Position numbers and translations under genes: made by a program. Shown piece by piece: positions 6,923-16,457 of a DNA stretch of 52,187 nucleotides. The DNA lies in assembly GCA_937934655.1 (NCBI GenBank), contig CALGZB010000031.1, forward strand, positions 1 to 52,187, given 5' to 3'. Numbering within the stretch: position 1 is the first letter of the stretch; every line of letters starts with the position of its first letter. The notes below the pieces were generated by a model. The model worked only from the letters and a program-made list of their open reading frames with translations, was not told the DNA's origin and searched no databases. The DNA comes from an uncultured Acidimicrobiales bacterium. GTDB taxonomy: Bacteria > Actinomycetota > Acidimicrobiia > Acidimicrobiales > SHLQ01.

Positions 6923-9900
6923 CGCTCGGCCAGTTTCGACGGGTCGAGCGTCAAGAGGTCAACCACGCTCTGGGATCCGAGGAGATCCTCGCGGAAGGAT
7001 GGCTCGGTCTCGGTAACGGCATCGCGGATCGCTGCGTACCGGTTGCGGTACCCCTGCAACACGCCTCTGACTGCAGATGAGTCGAGCTTGTCATGCAGCA
7101 AGACGTGAAGGAGCGTGAGACCAACCGTCTCATTGTCCTTCACCTCGGGAATGATGATCATCTGGCGATTGTCGCGACGGCCAACGGCCACAAGAAGCCG
7201 TTTCTCCGTTGCGACACGATGCTTCGTTCCACGCAGAGCGGGATCGCGATCGGTGCGAGACGGGATGTTGAGGCTGATGCCGCCTCGGTCGATGATGACC
7301 GCTGCCCCATCTTCGTTCGCTTCAAGACCTTCGACGCGGTACCTGGTGAAGCCAATAACTTCAGCGACGGCCGGGTCAAGATCGGCGAGGGTGCGCAGCG
7401 AGCGATAGGTGAGCTGATCACGGGGTGCGCCAGCGTCGAGCACTGCCTGCGCCAGTGCGATCTGCAGAAGTGTTTCGTCGGAGCGCGAGATGCCAACGGT
7501 GACGGTCTTGGCCTGGTGTTTGATGGCATCGATAGGACGGGTGAGTTCTTCGATACCAAGCGACAGCGCTGAGGCAAGGTCTTCGATTGCCACGCTTGGT
7601 GTTCCGACCTTGCCGAACTCGATTTGGTACGAGTCCAGCGGAAGGTGACCAAGGCCGTAGCGGTAGTGCGACGCAATCCGGGCCGCCGTGCTGGCTTCGA
7701 GGTTGCCGTTGAGGTTTCCTGAACGAAGCTGGTCGAAGAAGGTCTGGGCGTGTTTCGAGAGCCACGGCCCGAGCGTTGCGATGAGATCGCTTCGTGCTGC
7801 AGCGGGAAGATCCGACGCTGCGGCTTGCTCGATGATCGACCTTGATTCGCGCAGCGGTTGGGCAAACTCATCGATGGCTCGAGCCGCTTCGTAGCCGAAG
7901 AGGTGCCCGGCCATCGCCGAAAGGATGAACGCCAGGCGAGGGTGAACTTCGGGAACCGCAATCACTTCGAGGGCCGCGTTAAAGCGGCTTTCGCCCTCGT
8001 TGGCGATGACGATAGGGGCCGCCTTGTGAGCCCGATAGATCGCAACCTCTTTGGCGACATCGTCGGCGGTGCTGCCGACGAGTCCAGCAGCACATACGAG
8101 AATCATCGGCTCAGCCGAGAGGTCGATGTGCTTCTTGTCTTCGGTGACATCGACGGCGATCGACTTGTAGCAAAGCTCCGAAAGTTTGATGCGAAGCTCA
8201 CGAGCAGAAATGTGGTTGGGGCCGTTTCCGACGACCGCCCAGTAACGGCGGCTCGGGGCGTGACGACGGGTGGCTTCGCCAATGGAGTCTTGGGTCTCGA
8301 GGACCTTCTCCATCGCTTCGGGAAGTTCGCGCAGCGCACTCAGGAGCGCTGAACGCTCAGCGGCATCGCCAGCACCAAACAGATCGGAGAGCGCCATGGC
8401 AAGCAATGCACCGGCGGCGATCTGGGCGTAGAACGCTTTCGTCGAGGCCACGCTCATCTCGACGTCGCGGCCGTCGGAGGTATAGAGAACGCCGTCAGCC
8501 TTGTCGGTGAGGTCACTGCTGCGACGGTTGACAATGGCGATAACAGCGGCGCCGCGGCCACGAATGACGTCGACGGTCCGGTTGGTGTCGGTGGTGGTTC
8601 CCGACTGGCTGATGGCGATCGCCAACGTATCGCTCATGTCCGGACGAAGCCCGAAACCAGACAACTCGGTGGCGGGGCGAGCATCGACCTTGACGGTGGT
8701 GTCGGCCAGTTCATCGGTGAGAATTTTCGCCAGGCTTTCGCCGGCTACTGCCGCGGTGCCCTGGCCAATAACGATGATGTTCTTGATCGAACCGGACTGC
8801 ACTCGCTCGACGACGTCGACCGGAATCGTGTCGCTGCCAAGGAGAACCGATAGCTGGCCATCGTCCTCGGCGATCTTGCCGCGGAGCGTTTTCCGGAACG
8901 ACTTCGGGGCCTCGGTGATTTCTTTGAGGAGGTAGTGCGGGAACGACCCACGGTCGATGTCGCGAGTTGTGATCTGGACCGAAACCACGTCGTCGACAGA
9001 AACGGGGAGATCGGTGCCGTCGTAGGACTTCCGCACGATTCCCTCAATACTGCCAGCTTGGGCGGCATTGAGATCGATGATCTGCCCACGACTCGCGTTG
9101 GGGTTCGAAAGGTTGCCGGGCGTCTCGCCATCCATGCGGATGTATCGAGCGGTCTCTTCGACCACACCGTACGGTTCGCTGGCGATGATGTAGCAGTCCT
9201 CGGCCAGCCCCACATAGAGGGCCTGACCACTGCCGCGAAGTGCCAGCTGCAAGTGATCGGGAGCTTCGGCAGAGCTGCTAGCGATAGCAACCGATCCTTC
9301 CAGACCGGCAACGGTCCGTCGAAAGGCCTCGGTGACATCGTGATCGGCAAGATGCTTTGACATCAGGGTGGGGATCACCTTGGCATCGGTGGTGATCTCG
9401 TCATCGATCTTGAGACCCTCAGCAGCAATGACGTCGGCAAAGTTGTCGACGTCGCCGTTGAGCACAGCGGTGCAGTAGGGGCCTTGGCGGTCGTCGGTCT
9501 GCTCGCTATTGAGAGGGTGGGCGTTGGGTTCGGACACGATGCCGACACTTGCCCACCGGGTATGACCAAGCACCACGGTTTGTGCGGTGTCGTTATCGAG
9601 TGCCATCCGCAGCACGTCGTCGGCGGCAATCGCCGATCGGATGAAGCTGGTGTTGTCGCCAAGCTCGCCAATTTCGGCGGCCATCTTGTAGACGAAGCTC
9701 AGCTTGTTGTCGACGATCCGCACTGCGCTGTTGGTAAACAACTTGTTGTGGGTGCGGTCTTCGAGGAGCCGACTCAGCGTTGCCGAGTCGGTGTCAAGAC
9801 CATGGTTACGAACCAGCAGATGCAGGCCAGCAGAGTCGCGGCCGCGAACCTCGAGACGATCGAGCGCCGAGAGCGCCTGCTGCGCAGCGGTCATTGTTTC

Positions 9901-10338
9901 GATAGCGGACAACTTGGGTTCTGGGCCGCACAGGGTTTCGACTTCGCGGGCGGTGCGAACCCGGTCGCGTTCAACACCCCAGGCTGCATCCTTCACCCGG
10001 ATGAACTCGGCGTTCGTACGCTCAAGGTCCTTGGTAATCGAGCCCTTGTCGAGCCGCTCTTCGAGCGCCTCGATGTGTTCAGCGATGGAGCCAGCTCGGG
10101 CTTCAACATCGGCAACTGTGGCCGGGCTGGAGAGCAGCAGGCGAACACCCGGAACTCCACGCAAAAGGTTGTTGACCTGTTCTAGCTGGTCGGCGACGGC
10201 TTTGAGCTCGCTCGCCATATCAGCATCAGTGAGACCGACGAGGCCAGCAAGGGCTGCGTCGAGGGGTCCAACCACCTCGGCTTGGGTAGGGACTGGACGT
10301 TCTGATCGGCGTTGAACTACTGCGATGATTCCGCACAT
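6910..10338 (-). CDS. Giant GlmS-like glutamine:fructose-6-phosphate aminotransferase
   Basis: 1142 residues against about 610 for ordinary GlmS. It starts MCGIIAVV, giving an N-terminal Cys nucleophile after Met removal. An insert of roughly 140 residues (about 12-160, charged, probably helical) then precedes the amidotransferase motif RGRDSAGL at 165-172. GHTRWASVGIVSEPNAHP (258-275), AVLNGDVDNF and RGSFPHYLLKEITEAP (463-478) follow. The first SIS domain has AIAISQSGTTTDTN (573-586) and VASTKAFYAQ (630-639). A second, more divergent SIS domain runs to about 865. Some 270 further residues replace the usual short C-terminal tail. It lies 88 nt after glmM, so it probably supplies glucosamine-6-phosphate for the cell wall. 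AAGGAG lies before the ATG. Confidence 0.85.
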   Translation of the reverse strand: MCGIIAVVQRRSERPVPTQAEVVGPLDAALAGLVGLTDADMASELKAVADQLEQVNNLLRGVPGVRLLLSSPATVADVEARAGSIAEHIEALEERLDKGSITKDLERTNAEFIRVKDAAWGVERDRVRTAREVETLCGPEPKLSAIETMTAAQQALSALDRLEVRGRDSAGLHLLVRNHGLDTDSATLSRLLEDRTHNKLFTNSAVRIVDNKLSFVYKMAAEIGELGDNTSFIRSAIAADDVLRMALDNDTAQTVVLGHTRWASVGIVSEPNAHPLNSEQTDDRQGPYCTAVLNGDVDNFADVIAAEGLKIDDEITTDAKVIPTLMSKHLADHDVTEAFRRTVAGLEGSVAIASSSAEAPDHLQLALRGSGQALYVGLAEDCYIIASEPYGVVEETARYIRMDGETPGNLSNPNASRGQIIDLNAAQAGSIEGIVRKSYDGTDLPVSVDDVVSVQITTRDIDRGSFPHYLLKEITEAPKSFRKTLRGKIAEDDGQLSVLLGSDTIPVDVVERVQSGSIKNIIVIGQGTAAVAGESLAKILTDELADTTVKVDARPATELSGFGLRPDMSDTLAIAISQSGTTTDTNRTVDVIRGRGAAVIAIVNRRSSDLTDKADGVLYTSDGRDVEMSVASTKAFYAQIAAGALLAMALSDLFGAGDAAERSALLSALRELPEAMEKVLETQDSIGEATRRHAPSRRYWAVVGNGPNHISARELRIKLSELCYKSIAVDVTEDKKHIDLSAEPMILVCAAGLVGSTADDVAKEVAIYRAHKAAPIVIANEGESRFNAALEVIAVPEVHPRLAFILSAMAGHLFGYEAARAIDEFAQPLRESRSIIEQAAASDLPAAARSDLIATLGPWLSKHAQTFFDQLRSGNLNGNLEASTAARIASHYRYGLGHLPLDSYQIEFGKVGTPSVAIEDLASALSLGIEELTRPIDAIKHQAKTVTVGISRSDETLLQIALAQAVLDAGAPRDQLTYRSLRTLADLDPAVAEVIGFTRYRVEGLEANEDGAAVIIDRGGISLNIPSRTDRDPALRGTKHRVATEKRLLVAVGRRDNRQMIIIPEVKDNETVGLTLLHVLLHDKLDSSAVRGVLQGYRNRYAAIRDAVTETEPSFREDLLGSQSVVDLLTLDPSKLAERWRS

Positions 10339-10426
10339 GTTGGGTTCAGGCTCCTTAGTGGCAACTGGTGGTGCGTTGCCGGGTATTCCTATCGGTCCGA
10401 GCGCTATCTAGCGTAGGCGTTCGGTG

Positions 10427-11791
10427 TTACTGGAGTGTTTCGACCGCTGCGACAAGTGTCTGGGCTGATGTGGCTGCTCGCTCGGCGGTATCGGCCTCGA
10501 CCATGACCCGAATGAGAGGCTCGGTTCCGGACGGTCGAATGAGGACTCGACCCTGATCACCGAGTTGGGCTTCGACCTCTCGGATGGCAGGACCAAGCTT
10601 TTCGTGAAGGTCATCGATGCGATCGGCCACCCGCACATTTTCGAGCACCTGCGGGAAGCGAGTCATCGCATCGTTCGCGTTTTCAGCAAACGACCGACCA
10701 CTGCGAATCACCAGGTCAGTCACTCGAACAGCAGTGAGCAGCCCATCGCCGGTGGTCGCAAGCTTGCGGAATATCACGTGGCCCGACTGCTCGCCACCAA
10801 GGGCATAGCTACCTTCATCGAGCGCTTCGAGCACATATCGGTCGCCGACTCCGGTTTCGATAACGGTGATGCCAGCGGCGTCCATGGCCCGTCGGAAGCC
10901 AAGGTTGGACATAACCGTCACTACGACCGTATCGCCATCGAGTTGGTCGAGAGCGGCGAAATCGGTGGCGCACATCGCGATGATCTGGTCACCGTCGACC
11001 ACATTGCCGACGTTGTCGACAGCAAGCACTCGGTCGGCGTCGCCGTCGAAGGCAAAGCCGAGGTCAGCCCCATGGTCGACCACGGCAGCCTGAAGAGCTT
11101 CGAGGTGGGTTGAGCCGCATCCAGCGTTGATGTTTCGCCCATCGGGCTCGGTAGAAAGGGCGATAACGGTCGCGCCCAGGCGTTCGAATACTGGCCCACC
11201 AATGGCCGAGTTTGAGCCATTGGCACAGTCGACGACCACGGTGGTGCCGGCGAGCGAGCGACCATCAAGCGACGCAACGACGGCATCTTCCCAGCGTTGA
11301 AGCTCATGATGGATATCGGCATCGGCAGTGCCGTTCGAAGCAGTGCCGTTCGAAGCAGTGCCGTTCGAAGCAGGGCCATCCGGGGCGGTGATGCCTTCGG
11401 CAAGCAATCCGTCGAGCTCGGCTTGGATCTCGTCCTGCACGAGGTCAGAGAGTTTGAGACCACCAGCGGCAAACAACTTGATGCCGTTGTCTTGATAGGG
11501 ATTATGCGATGCCGAGATCATTGCGGCAGGTACCGAATCAGCGGCTGAAAGCCAAGCGACCGCCGGAGTCGGCACGACGCCAAGAAGCCCGATTGAGGCA
11601 CCATTTTCGGCTAACCCGCGCGCGAGAGCACGTTCGAAATCGACCCCCGACTCGCGGGTATCTCGTCCGATGAGAAACTTCTCGCCAGCCAGCACCCGCG
11701 ACGCTGCCACGCCAAGGGCGTAGACAAAGTCGACAGTCAGCTGGCTATAGGCTTCGCCACGAACACCATCAGTACCAAACGACAGACTCAT
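10427..11791 (-). CDS. glmM: Phosphoglucosamine mutase
   Basis: 454 residues. It interconverts glucosamine-6-phosphate and glucosamine-1-phosphate for UDP-GlcNAc synthesis. The N-terminus SLSFGTDGVRGEA, the phosphoserine loop MISASHNPYQDNGIK, the Mg loop FAFDGDADR and the C-terminal phosphate-binding RPSGTEPLIRVMVE are all present. An oddity is an Ala-Ser-Asn-Gly-Thr triplication at about residues 141-155, in a surface region between domains and encoded by a perfect 15-bp tandem repeat. It sits between rpsI and the glmS-like gene, consistent with one amino-sugar pathway unit. Confidence 0.97.
   Translation of the reverse strand: MSLSFGTDGVRGEAYSQLTVDFVYALGVAASRVLAGEKFLIGRDTRESGVDFERALARGLAENGASIGLLGVVPTPAVAWLSAADSVPAAMISASHNPYQDNGIKLFAAGGLKLSDLVQDEIQAELDGLLAEGITAPDGPASNGTASNGTASNGTADADIHHELQRWEDAVVASLDGRSLAGTTVVVDCANGSNSAIGGPVFERLGATVIALSTEPDGRNINAGCGSTHLEALQAAVVDHGADLGFAFDGDADRVLAVDNVGNVVDGDQIIAMCATDFAALDQLDGDTVVVTVMSNLGFRRAMDAAGITVIETGVGDRYVLEALDEGSYALGGEQSGHVIFRKLATTGDGLLTAVRVTDLVIRSGRSFAENANDAMTRFPQVLENVRVADRIDDLHEKLGPAIREVEAQLGDQGRVLIRPSGTEPLIRVMVEADTAERAATSAQTLVAAVETLQ
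11326..11370. repeat. 15-bp perfect tandem triplication inside glmM
   Basis: Three identical consecutive copies of cagtgccgttcgaag (plus-strand reading) lie in frame within glmM and encode Thr-Ala-Ser-Asn-Gly repeats. A fourth, partly matching unit follows. Because the period is a multiple of three, copy-number change would add or remove five residues without a frameshift. Confidence 0.95.
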
Positions 11792-11860
11792 TACATGTCC
11801 AGTCGGCGATAGCGAAGGTGTTCTAAGGCGATACCAGGGCGCAAGTACTGCAAAAGCGAA

Positions 11861-12253
11861 TTAACGCTTCGAGTACTGCGGAGCCTTTCGAGCCTTCTTG
11901 AGTCCGTACTTCTTGCTTTCCTTTTTCCGTGGGTCACGGGTAAGGAAGCCGGCACGCTTCAGTGGTTCGCGAAGTTCACCGTCGAGTTCGACGAGGGCAC
12001 GAGCGATACCGAGACGCACAGCGCCGGCTTGACCGCTAGGGCCACCGCCGTGAGCGGTGACATCGACGTCGTAGTTGCCTTCGGTCTCAGTGAGCTTGAA
12101 GGGTTCCATCACGTGCATGCGATGCGATGCGTTTGGGAAGAAGTCCTCGATGGGACGGTTGTTCACCGTGACGGCGCCGGATCCTGGACGGAACCGAACT
12201 CGAGCGACAGCCCGCTTACGTCGACCAGTTGATTGGATGAGAGGAGTAGTCAT
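11861..12253 (-). CDS. rpsI: 30S ribosomal protein S9
   Basis: 130 residues, normal length. The N-terminus has [19 protein letters not shown]. The middle carries [21 protein letters not shown], and the C-terminus ends with the basic [12 protein letters not shown] tail that reaches the P-site tRNA in the 30S subunit. It follows rplM by 17 nt, the universal rplM-rpsI pair. Confidence 0.98.
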   Translation of the reverse strand: MTTPLIQSTGRRKRAVARVRFRPGSGAVTVNNRPIEDFFPNASHRMHVMEPFKLTETEGNYDVDVTAHGGGPSGQAGAVRLGIARALVELDGELREPLKRAGFLTRDPRKKESKKYGLKKARKAPQYSKR

Positions 12254-12270
12254 AGTTGGTCTTTTTCTTC

Positions 12271-12732
12271 TCAGTCGTCGTTCTGGGTGCGGGCCCGGGC
12301 GTGTTCGAACACGATGGGCTGAGGCTTTTGGGACTCATGCGGGTGGGTGGGGCCGGCGTAGACCTTGAGCTTGTTGATCTGTGCGTTGCCGAGACGGGTC
12401 TTTGGGAGCATGCCCTTGACGGTCTTGCGGACGGCTTCAGCGGGCACATCGGCCAGCATGTCGGCGTAGCTGCGTGACTTGATACCGCCGGGGAAACCCG
12501 AGTGACGGTAGACCATCTTGCGCTCGGCTTTGCCAGAGGTAAGCACGACCTTCTCGGCGTTGATAATGATCACGTGATCGCCGGTGTCGAGGTTTGGCGT
12601 GTACATCGGCTTGTGCTTGCCGCGCAGAATGGTGGCGACTTCGGTAGCGAGGCGGCCGAGAACCATGCCATCAGCATCGACGACGTGCCAGGCACGCTCA
12701 ATTTCTCCGGCCTTCGGGGTGTAGGTAGTCAC
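12271..12732 (-). CDS. rplM: 50S ribosomal protein L13
   Basis: 153 residues. The signature includes [39 protein letters not shown] and [21 protein letters not shown]. It is an early-assembly 50S protein and the first gene of the rplM-rpsI pair. A plausible promoter lies about 115 nt upstream (12849-12877), leaving a leader of about 110 nt. The ATG at [15 protein letters not shown] is the natural family start. Confidence 0.98.
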   Translation of the reverse strand: MTTYTPKAGEIERAWHVVDADGMVLGRLATEVATILRGKHKPMYTPNLDTGDHVIIINAEKVVLTSGKAERKMVYRHSGFPGGIKSRSYADMLADVPAEAVRKTVKGMLPKTRLGNAQINKLKVYAGPTHPHESQKPQPIVFEHARARTQNDD

Positions 12733-13054
12733 AGGATTCTCAGCTCTTCAGTGTTCTGAAAGGGTTCCCTGTGAGTCGTTAGGCGATCTCACAGAGATAT
12801 GTATGCGTTAAAAAGGTGGCGGGACACTTGTGCCCAGACCAAGGGTTAACGATATTGGCGAAAAGGCCCGTTCGCAAAGGCGCGGACCCCAGAATCTGCT
12901 CGATTCGTGTCAGCTTCGTGACGGTCGACACCATATCGGCCCTTTCAGCGGCTAAAAGGCCTAGTTGATTGGGCCAAAGTGCCATTGTGGCGCGCTTGGG
13001 TCGAGTGGGACCGTGGAGTACCCCTCAAACCCCCAACCGCAGGACCCCCACACT
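12733..13054. other. Divergent intergenic region between rplM and the propeller gene
   Basis: 322 bp with no convincing gene on either strand. It holds the proposed rplM promoter and its leader on the minus strand. The leader contains an imperfect inverted repeat (gggacac..gtgccc at about 12821-12835). The plus-strand promoter of the propeller gene should also lie here, but I could not fix it. Confidence 0.6.
12849..12877 (-). promoter_or_regulatory. Candidate sigma-A-type promoter for rplM-rpsI
   Basis: Reading the minus strand, a TTGCGA -35-like hexamer and a TATCGT -10-like hexamer are separated by exactly 17 nt. Each matches the consensus at 4 of 6 positions. Transcription would start near 12842, about 110 nt before the L13 start codon. 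Seen by eye only. Confidence 0.4.
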
Positions 13055-15475
13055 GTGACTGTTATTTCTCGTTCGTCTCGCCAGAACTTCGGTTCACGAG
13101 CACTCGCCTTGTTGCTCGCGCTCGCGGTTGTTCTGCCTGTTCTCACGTTCGCTGCACCAACCGTCGCCAGCGCCTCCGAGTTAGAGGTCCCGCATACATC
13201 GCTCGTTCCCGAGATTCCGCGTATCGACTTTCCCGACATTCTCGACGGAGACGTGTACGCCATTGAAGAGATCGACAACTGGATCGTGGCCGGTGGAGAC
13301 TTCACCCAAGTTCGCCTCAGCGACGGCACCATCATCAGTCAGGCCAACCTCGTTGCCTTCGACAAGGACACCGGGGCACTCATCGACACCTTCCTTCCTC
13401 AGGTCGACGGTGAGGTCCTGTCGCTAAGCCGAGGCGCCAACCGCGGCGAAATCCTCGTCGGCGGACGGTTCAACACGATCGACGGCAAAGGCCGCAAGAA
13501 GATCGCCAAGATGTTCACCGATGGGTCGGTCGACAGCACCTGGATCGCGAATGCCAACGCTGCAGTGCACGACATCAACTTCACCGATACAGGCCGACTG
13601 TTCGTCGGCGGCTCGTTCACCAAAATCGATGGCCTCTTCATCGACAACGTCGCGGAGATCGACTATGCGACCGGTGACGTCAACCCAGCGTTCAGCTACG
13701 ACTTCACCGGCGAAGGTGGCTGGTTCTCTGGTGGCCGTTCGACCCGTCACGTCGAGGCTCTCCCCGGCACCACCAAACTCCTCGTCGTGCATTCGGCCAA
13801 AGAAATCGACGCCCAGGAACGCCTAGCGGCGGCAATCTTCGACGTCGCTGATCCGGCAGCACCGTTCCTCACGGACTACTCGATCAACTCCTTCTTCGAC
13901 GGTGCCCGCTACGGAGCGCTCCCCACCAACGGCGATCTGTCGCCTGACGGCACGTTCTTCGCAATGAGCACCAACATCGGCGACAACGCTCCGCACCACG
14001 ACATGGTCCTCACCTTTCCCACCGCTGGCGGCCCGGACACGATGCCGCTTTGGACCCACCGAATGCGTGACTCGGTCTTCGCCGTAGGCATCTCCAACAA
14101 TGCGGTCTACGCCGGCGGTCACTTCTGCAACATCGACGCTGGTCCCGGCGCAACGGTTATCGACGGCGACGTCGGCGCAGTATGCACCGGCGACCGCACC
14201 CCTGGCGCCTGGCGCTGGCAGCTCGCCGCACTCGACATCAACGACGGAACCCCACTCGATTGGGATCCCGGATCGAACGCCGGCCGTGGCATCCAAGAAC
14301 TCACCGTCACCGATCGTGGCCTTCTTATCGGCCACGACGGAAGCGCTATCGGCAACCGCACCGTGGGCCGAGCTGGCTTCATGGACTTCGGCGCCGCTGC
14401 CACCGATACGACCGCACCCGTTGTGGCCATTTCGTCACCGGTAGCCGGCGAGCTCATCGGGAATCCATTCACCGTTACCGGCACCGCAACCGACGACACT
14501 CGAGTGCTTTCAGTCAAGATCCGGTTGCAGGACAACAACTCCGGACTGTGGCTCCAAGACGACGGTTCGTTTGCCGCCACGGTCTACGACTTCAGCACCC
14601 AACCGGTAAGCCACCCAGGTGAAACCATCGAGTGGGCGTTTGACCTCGATGTGCCAGACGGCCAATACCGTGTTGAAGCACGTGCGATCGACTCAGCGGA
14701 CTTGGTATCCACCAAGGCGCAGTTCAGCTTCGGCGTCGGCGTTCCAGCTGCGCCGACCTGCGGCGTCAACCTGCGTTTCGATGACACTGCCATGGTCTCT
14801 TGGAGCGCCATCGATGGCGAGGATCGCTACATCGTCCGTCGAGACGGAAACTTCCTGGCCACGGTCACCGGGGGCGGGCTGTCCTACCTCGACACCGCCA
14901 CCGTCCCAGGTGCGACCCACACCTATGTGATTCGCTCCTTCCAGCCTGGTGTCACCAACAACGTCGACTGTGGATCGGTCACGATCGCCGACCCGGTCGA
15001 CCATTCGTGCACGATCCTGCTTGAGGCCAACAACGACATCAAGATCGACTGGTCGCCGGTTGACGGCGAAGACAGCTACTCGGTCCGCCGCGACGGCTTG
15101 TTCTACGCCACGGTCAACAACCTCACGTACTTCGTCGACGAGCAGCCCTCGGCTGGCGAGCACTCGTACATCGTGCGATCGATACAGGCCGGCATCGCTA
15201 CCGACATCGACTGCGGAAGCGCCACCGTTCCCGACGCTCCGGCGCCTACATGTTCTGCGATCGTTACGGCTGCAGGCAATGTCGCTATCACCTGGACGGC
15301 ACTACCCGGCGAGGACACCTATTCGATACGTCGTGACGGCGCCTACCTGGCGAAGGTCACCAACGGCCTGAGCTATGTCGACAGCACCGTCGCTGCTGGC
15401 ACGCACACCTACATCGTGCGTAGCTTTCAAGCCGGCGTTCAGACCAACGTCGATTGCGGCTCCGTAACCCTGTAG
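13055..15475 (+). CDS. Secreted beta-propeller-like protein with Ig-like domain and three C-terminal repeats
   Basis: 806 residues from GTG (VTVISRSSRQNFGSRALALL). A longer in-frame extension to 12965 exists, but this start places the signal peptide correctly (hydrophobic LALLLALAVVLPVLTFAA, cleavage near VASA-SE). Residues about 45-450 carry strand motifs such as NWIVAGGDFTQV, GEILVGGRFNTIDGKG and GRLFVGGSFTKIDG, typical of delta-60/DUF5122-type propellers. Residues about 452-560 resemble an Ig-like fold (APVVAISSPVAGELIGNPFTV). Three FN3-like repeats of about 80 residues from 567 share W(S/T)xxxGED.Y.(V/I)RRDG and a conserved Cys pair. No wall anchor is seen; the protein is probably released. 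Ligand unknown. It is a plus-strand gene inserted between rplM and truA. Confidence 0.85.
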   Translation: MTVISRSSRQNFGSRALALLLALAVVLPVLTFAAPTVASASELEVPHTSLVPEIPRIDFPDILDGDVYAIEEIDNWIVAGGDFTQVRLSDGTIISQANLVAFDKDTGALIDTFLPQVDGEVLSLSRGANRGEILVGGRFNTIDGKGRKKIAKMFTDGSVDSTWIANANAAVHDINFTDTGRLFVGGSFTKIDGLFIDNVAEIDYATGDVNPAFSYDFTGEGGWFSGGRSTRHVEALPGTTKLLVVHSAKEIDAQERLAAAIFDVADPAAPFLTDYSINSFFDGARYGALPTNGDLSPDGTFFAMSTNIGDNAPHHDMVLTFPTAGGPDTMPLWTHRMRDSVFAVGISNNAVYAGGHFCNIDAGPGATVIDGDVGAVCTGDRTPGAWRWQLAALDINDGTPLDWDPGSNAGRGIQELTVTDRGLLIGHDGSAIGNRTVGRAGFMDFGAAATDTTAPVVAISSPVAGELIGNPFTVTGTATDDTRVLSVKIRLQDNNSGLWLQDDGSFAATVYDFSTQPVSHPGETIEWAFDLDVPDGQYRVEARAIDSADLVSTKAQFSFGVGVPAAPTCGVNLRFDDTAMVSWSAIDGEDRYIVRRDGNFLATVTGGGLSYLDTATVPGATHTYVIRSFQPGVTNNVDCGSVTIADPVDHSCTILLEANNDIKIDWSPVDGEDSYSVRRDGLFYATVNNLTYFVDEQPSAGEHSYIVRSIQAGIATDIDCGSATVPDAPAPTCSAIVTAAGNVAITWTALPGEDTYSIRRDGAYLAKVTNGLSYVDSTVAAGTHTYIVRSFQAGVQTNVDCGSVTL

Positions 15476-15487
15476 CTCCGCTCGTCG

Positions 15488-16309
15488 CTACTGGTCGTAG
15501 CCCACATGCCACAGGGTAAGCCCCTGTGGCGGGGCTACCTGCCCGGCGGTGGTGCGGTCCTTCGCCTCAAGCATGGCCTTCACATCGGCCACATTGAACT
15601 TGCCATGGCCAACGTCGACCATCGTGCCCACGATGGCACGGACCATCTGCTGACAAAACGACGAGGCTTTGATCTCAAAGAGCAGCGTGCCATCGGGCTG
15701 TACTCGCCAGTCGGCATGTTGCAGCCGGCGAACCCGTGACTTGGTCTCGCCTTCCGCGTTGAGCTGTCTCCGACAAAATGTCGTGAAATCATGCTGGCCG
15801 AGGAGCGGAGTGCCAGCGGCCCTCATTGCCCGCAGGTCAAGTGGCTTTGGCACGTGCCAGCACATTCCTATGAGAAACGGGTTGGGGATCGCGTCGTTAT
15901 AGATCCGGTAGCGGTACGCCCTCGACGTGGCGGCGAAGCGAGCGTTGAAGTCGGAGTCAGCGACACTGATGTCGCGCAACACAACGTGTGGGCGACACAT
16001 CATGTTTACCGACCTTTGAAAGAGCCCAAGGTCGGTGGTGGAGCGCACATCGAACGACACCACCTGGCCCCAGCCGTGCACTCCCCTATCGGTCCGTCCG
16101 GCGCACACCAGCTCGATCTTGTGGCCAAGAAACTTCTCGGCGGCTTCGCGCAGGGTTCCGGCCACCGTGGTGACACCGACGTTCTCGGCGAACCCGTGGA
16201 AGGGCGCCCCGTTGTATGCCACTGTGGCCCGGACCCGCACAAGGGTGCCCGGCTTTTCAGCGAAATCGGTGGTGTCGTCGAACAAACTCACCCGGTAACT
16301 ATCGGCCAC
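15488..16309 (-). CDS. truA: tRNA pseudouridine(38-40) synthase TruA
   Basis: 273 residues. It isomerises U38-U40 in tRNA anticodon arms. The catalytic Asp lies in CAGRTDRGVHGWGQVVSF. Other family blocks are VAYNGAPFHGF, FNARFAATSRAYRYRIYN and the C-terminal SSFCQQMVRAIVGTMVDVG. It is encoded minus-strand in the usual position downstream of rpoA-rplQ, but separated from them by the plus-strand TSP3/RTX gene. Its 3' end lies 12 nt from the converging propeller gene. Confidence 0.97.
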   Translation of the reverse strand: MADSYRVSLFDDTTDFAEKPGTLVRVRATVAYNGAPFHGFAENVGVTTVAGTLREAAEKFLGHKIELVCAGRTDRGVHGWGQVVSFDVRSTTDLGLFQRSVNMMCRPHVVLRDISVADSDFNARFAATSRAYRYRIYNDAIPNPFLIGMCWHVPKPLDLRAMRAAGTPLLGQHDFTTFCRRQLNAEGETKSRVRRLQHADWRVQPDGTLLFEIKASSFCQQMVRAIVGTMVDVGHGKFNVADVKAMLEAKDRTTAGQVAPPQGLTLWHVGYDQ

Positions 16310-16418
16310 AGGTCTGGTCGATGCCTAGGCGCGACGCCAACGCCTCGTGAGGTCGTTTTCTGTCGTCCACATGACACTTCCTGACATCAAATGCCTCGAA
16401 AGACCTTCTCGGGTTGCG

Positions 16419-16440
16419 AACTGTCTCCAACCAGACAGTT
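16419..16440. promoter_or_regulatory. Perfect 8-bp inverted repeat upstream of the TSP3/RTX gene
   Basis: AACTGTCT and AGACAGTT flank a 6-nt spacer, about 73-94 bp before the TSP3/RTX start. It could be an operator for a dimeric repressor or an RNA hairpin. There is no T-run, so a terminator is unlikely. Confidence 0.4.
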
Positions 16441-16457
16441 TGGCCTCGCGATCGTTC

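Noticed and set aside
8501-10315. Several long plus-strand frames opposite the glmS-like gene
   Set aside because: They mirror the high-GC codon pattern of the real gene and show no domain or start signal.
10339-10426. glmS ribozyme or riboswitch upstream of the glmS-like gene
   Set aside because: The gap is only 88 nt, too short for the ribozyme, and shows no matching core; only a Shine-Dalgarno is evident.
12779-12985. 68-codon minus-strand frame upstream of rplM
   Set aside because: It lies over the proposed promoter and leader, with no recognisable domain or ribosome-binding site.
12965-13054. Extended N-terminus of the propeller protein
   Set aside because: It would place about 30 polar residues before the signal peptide; the GTG at 13055 fits export better.
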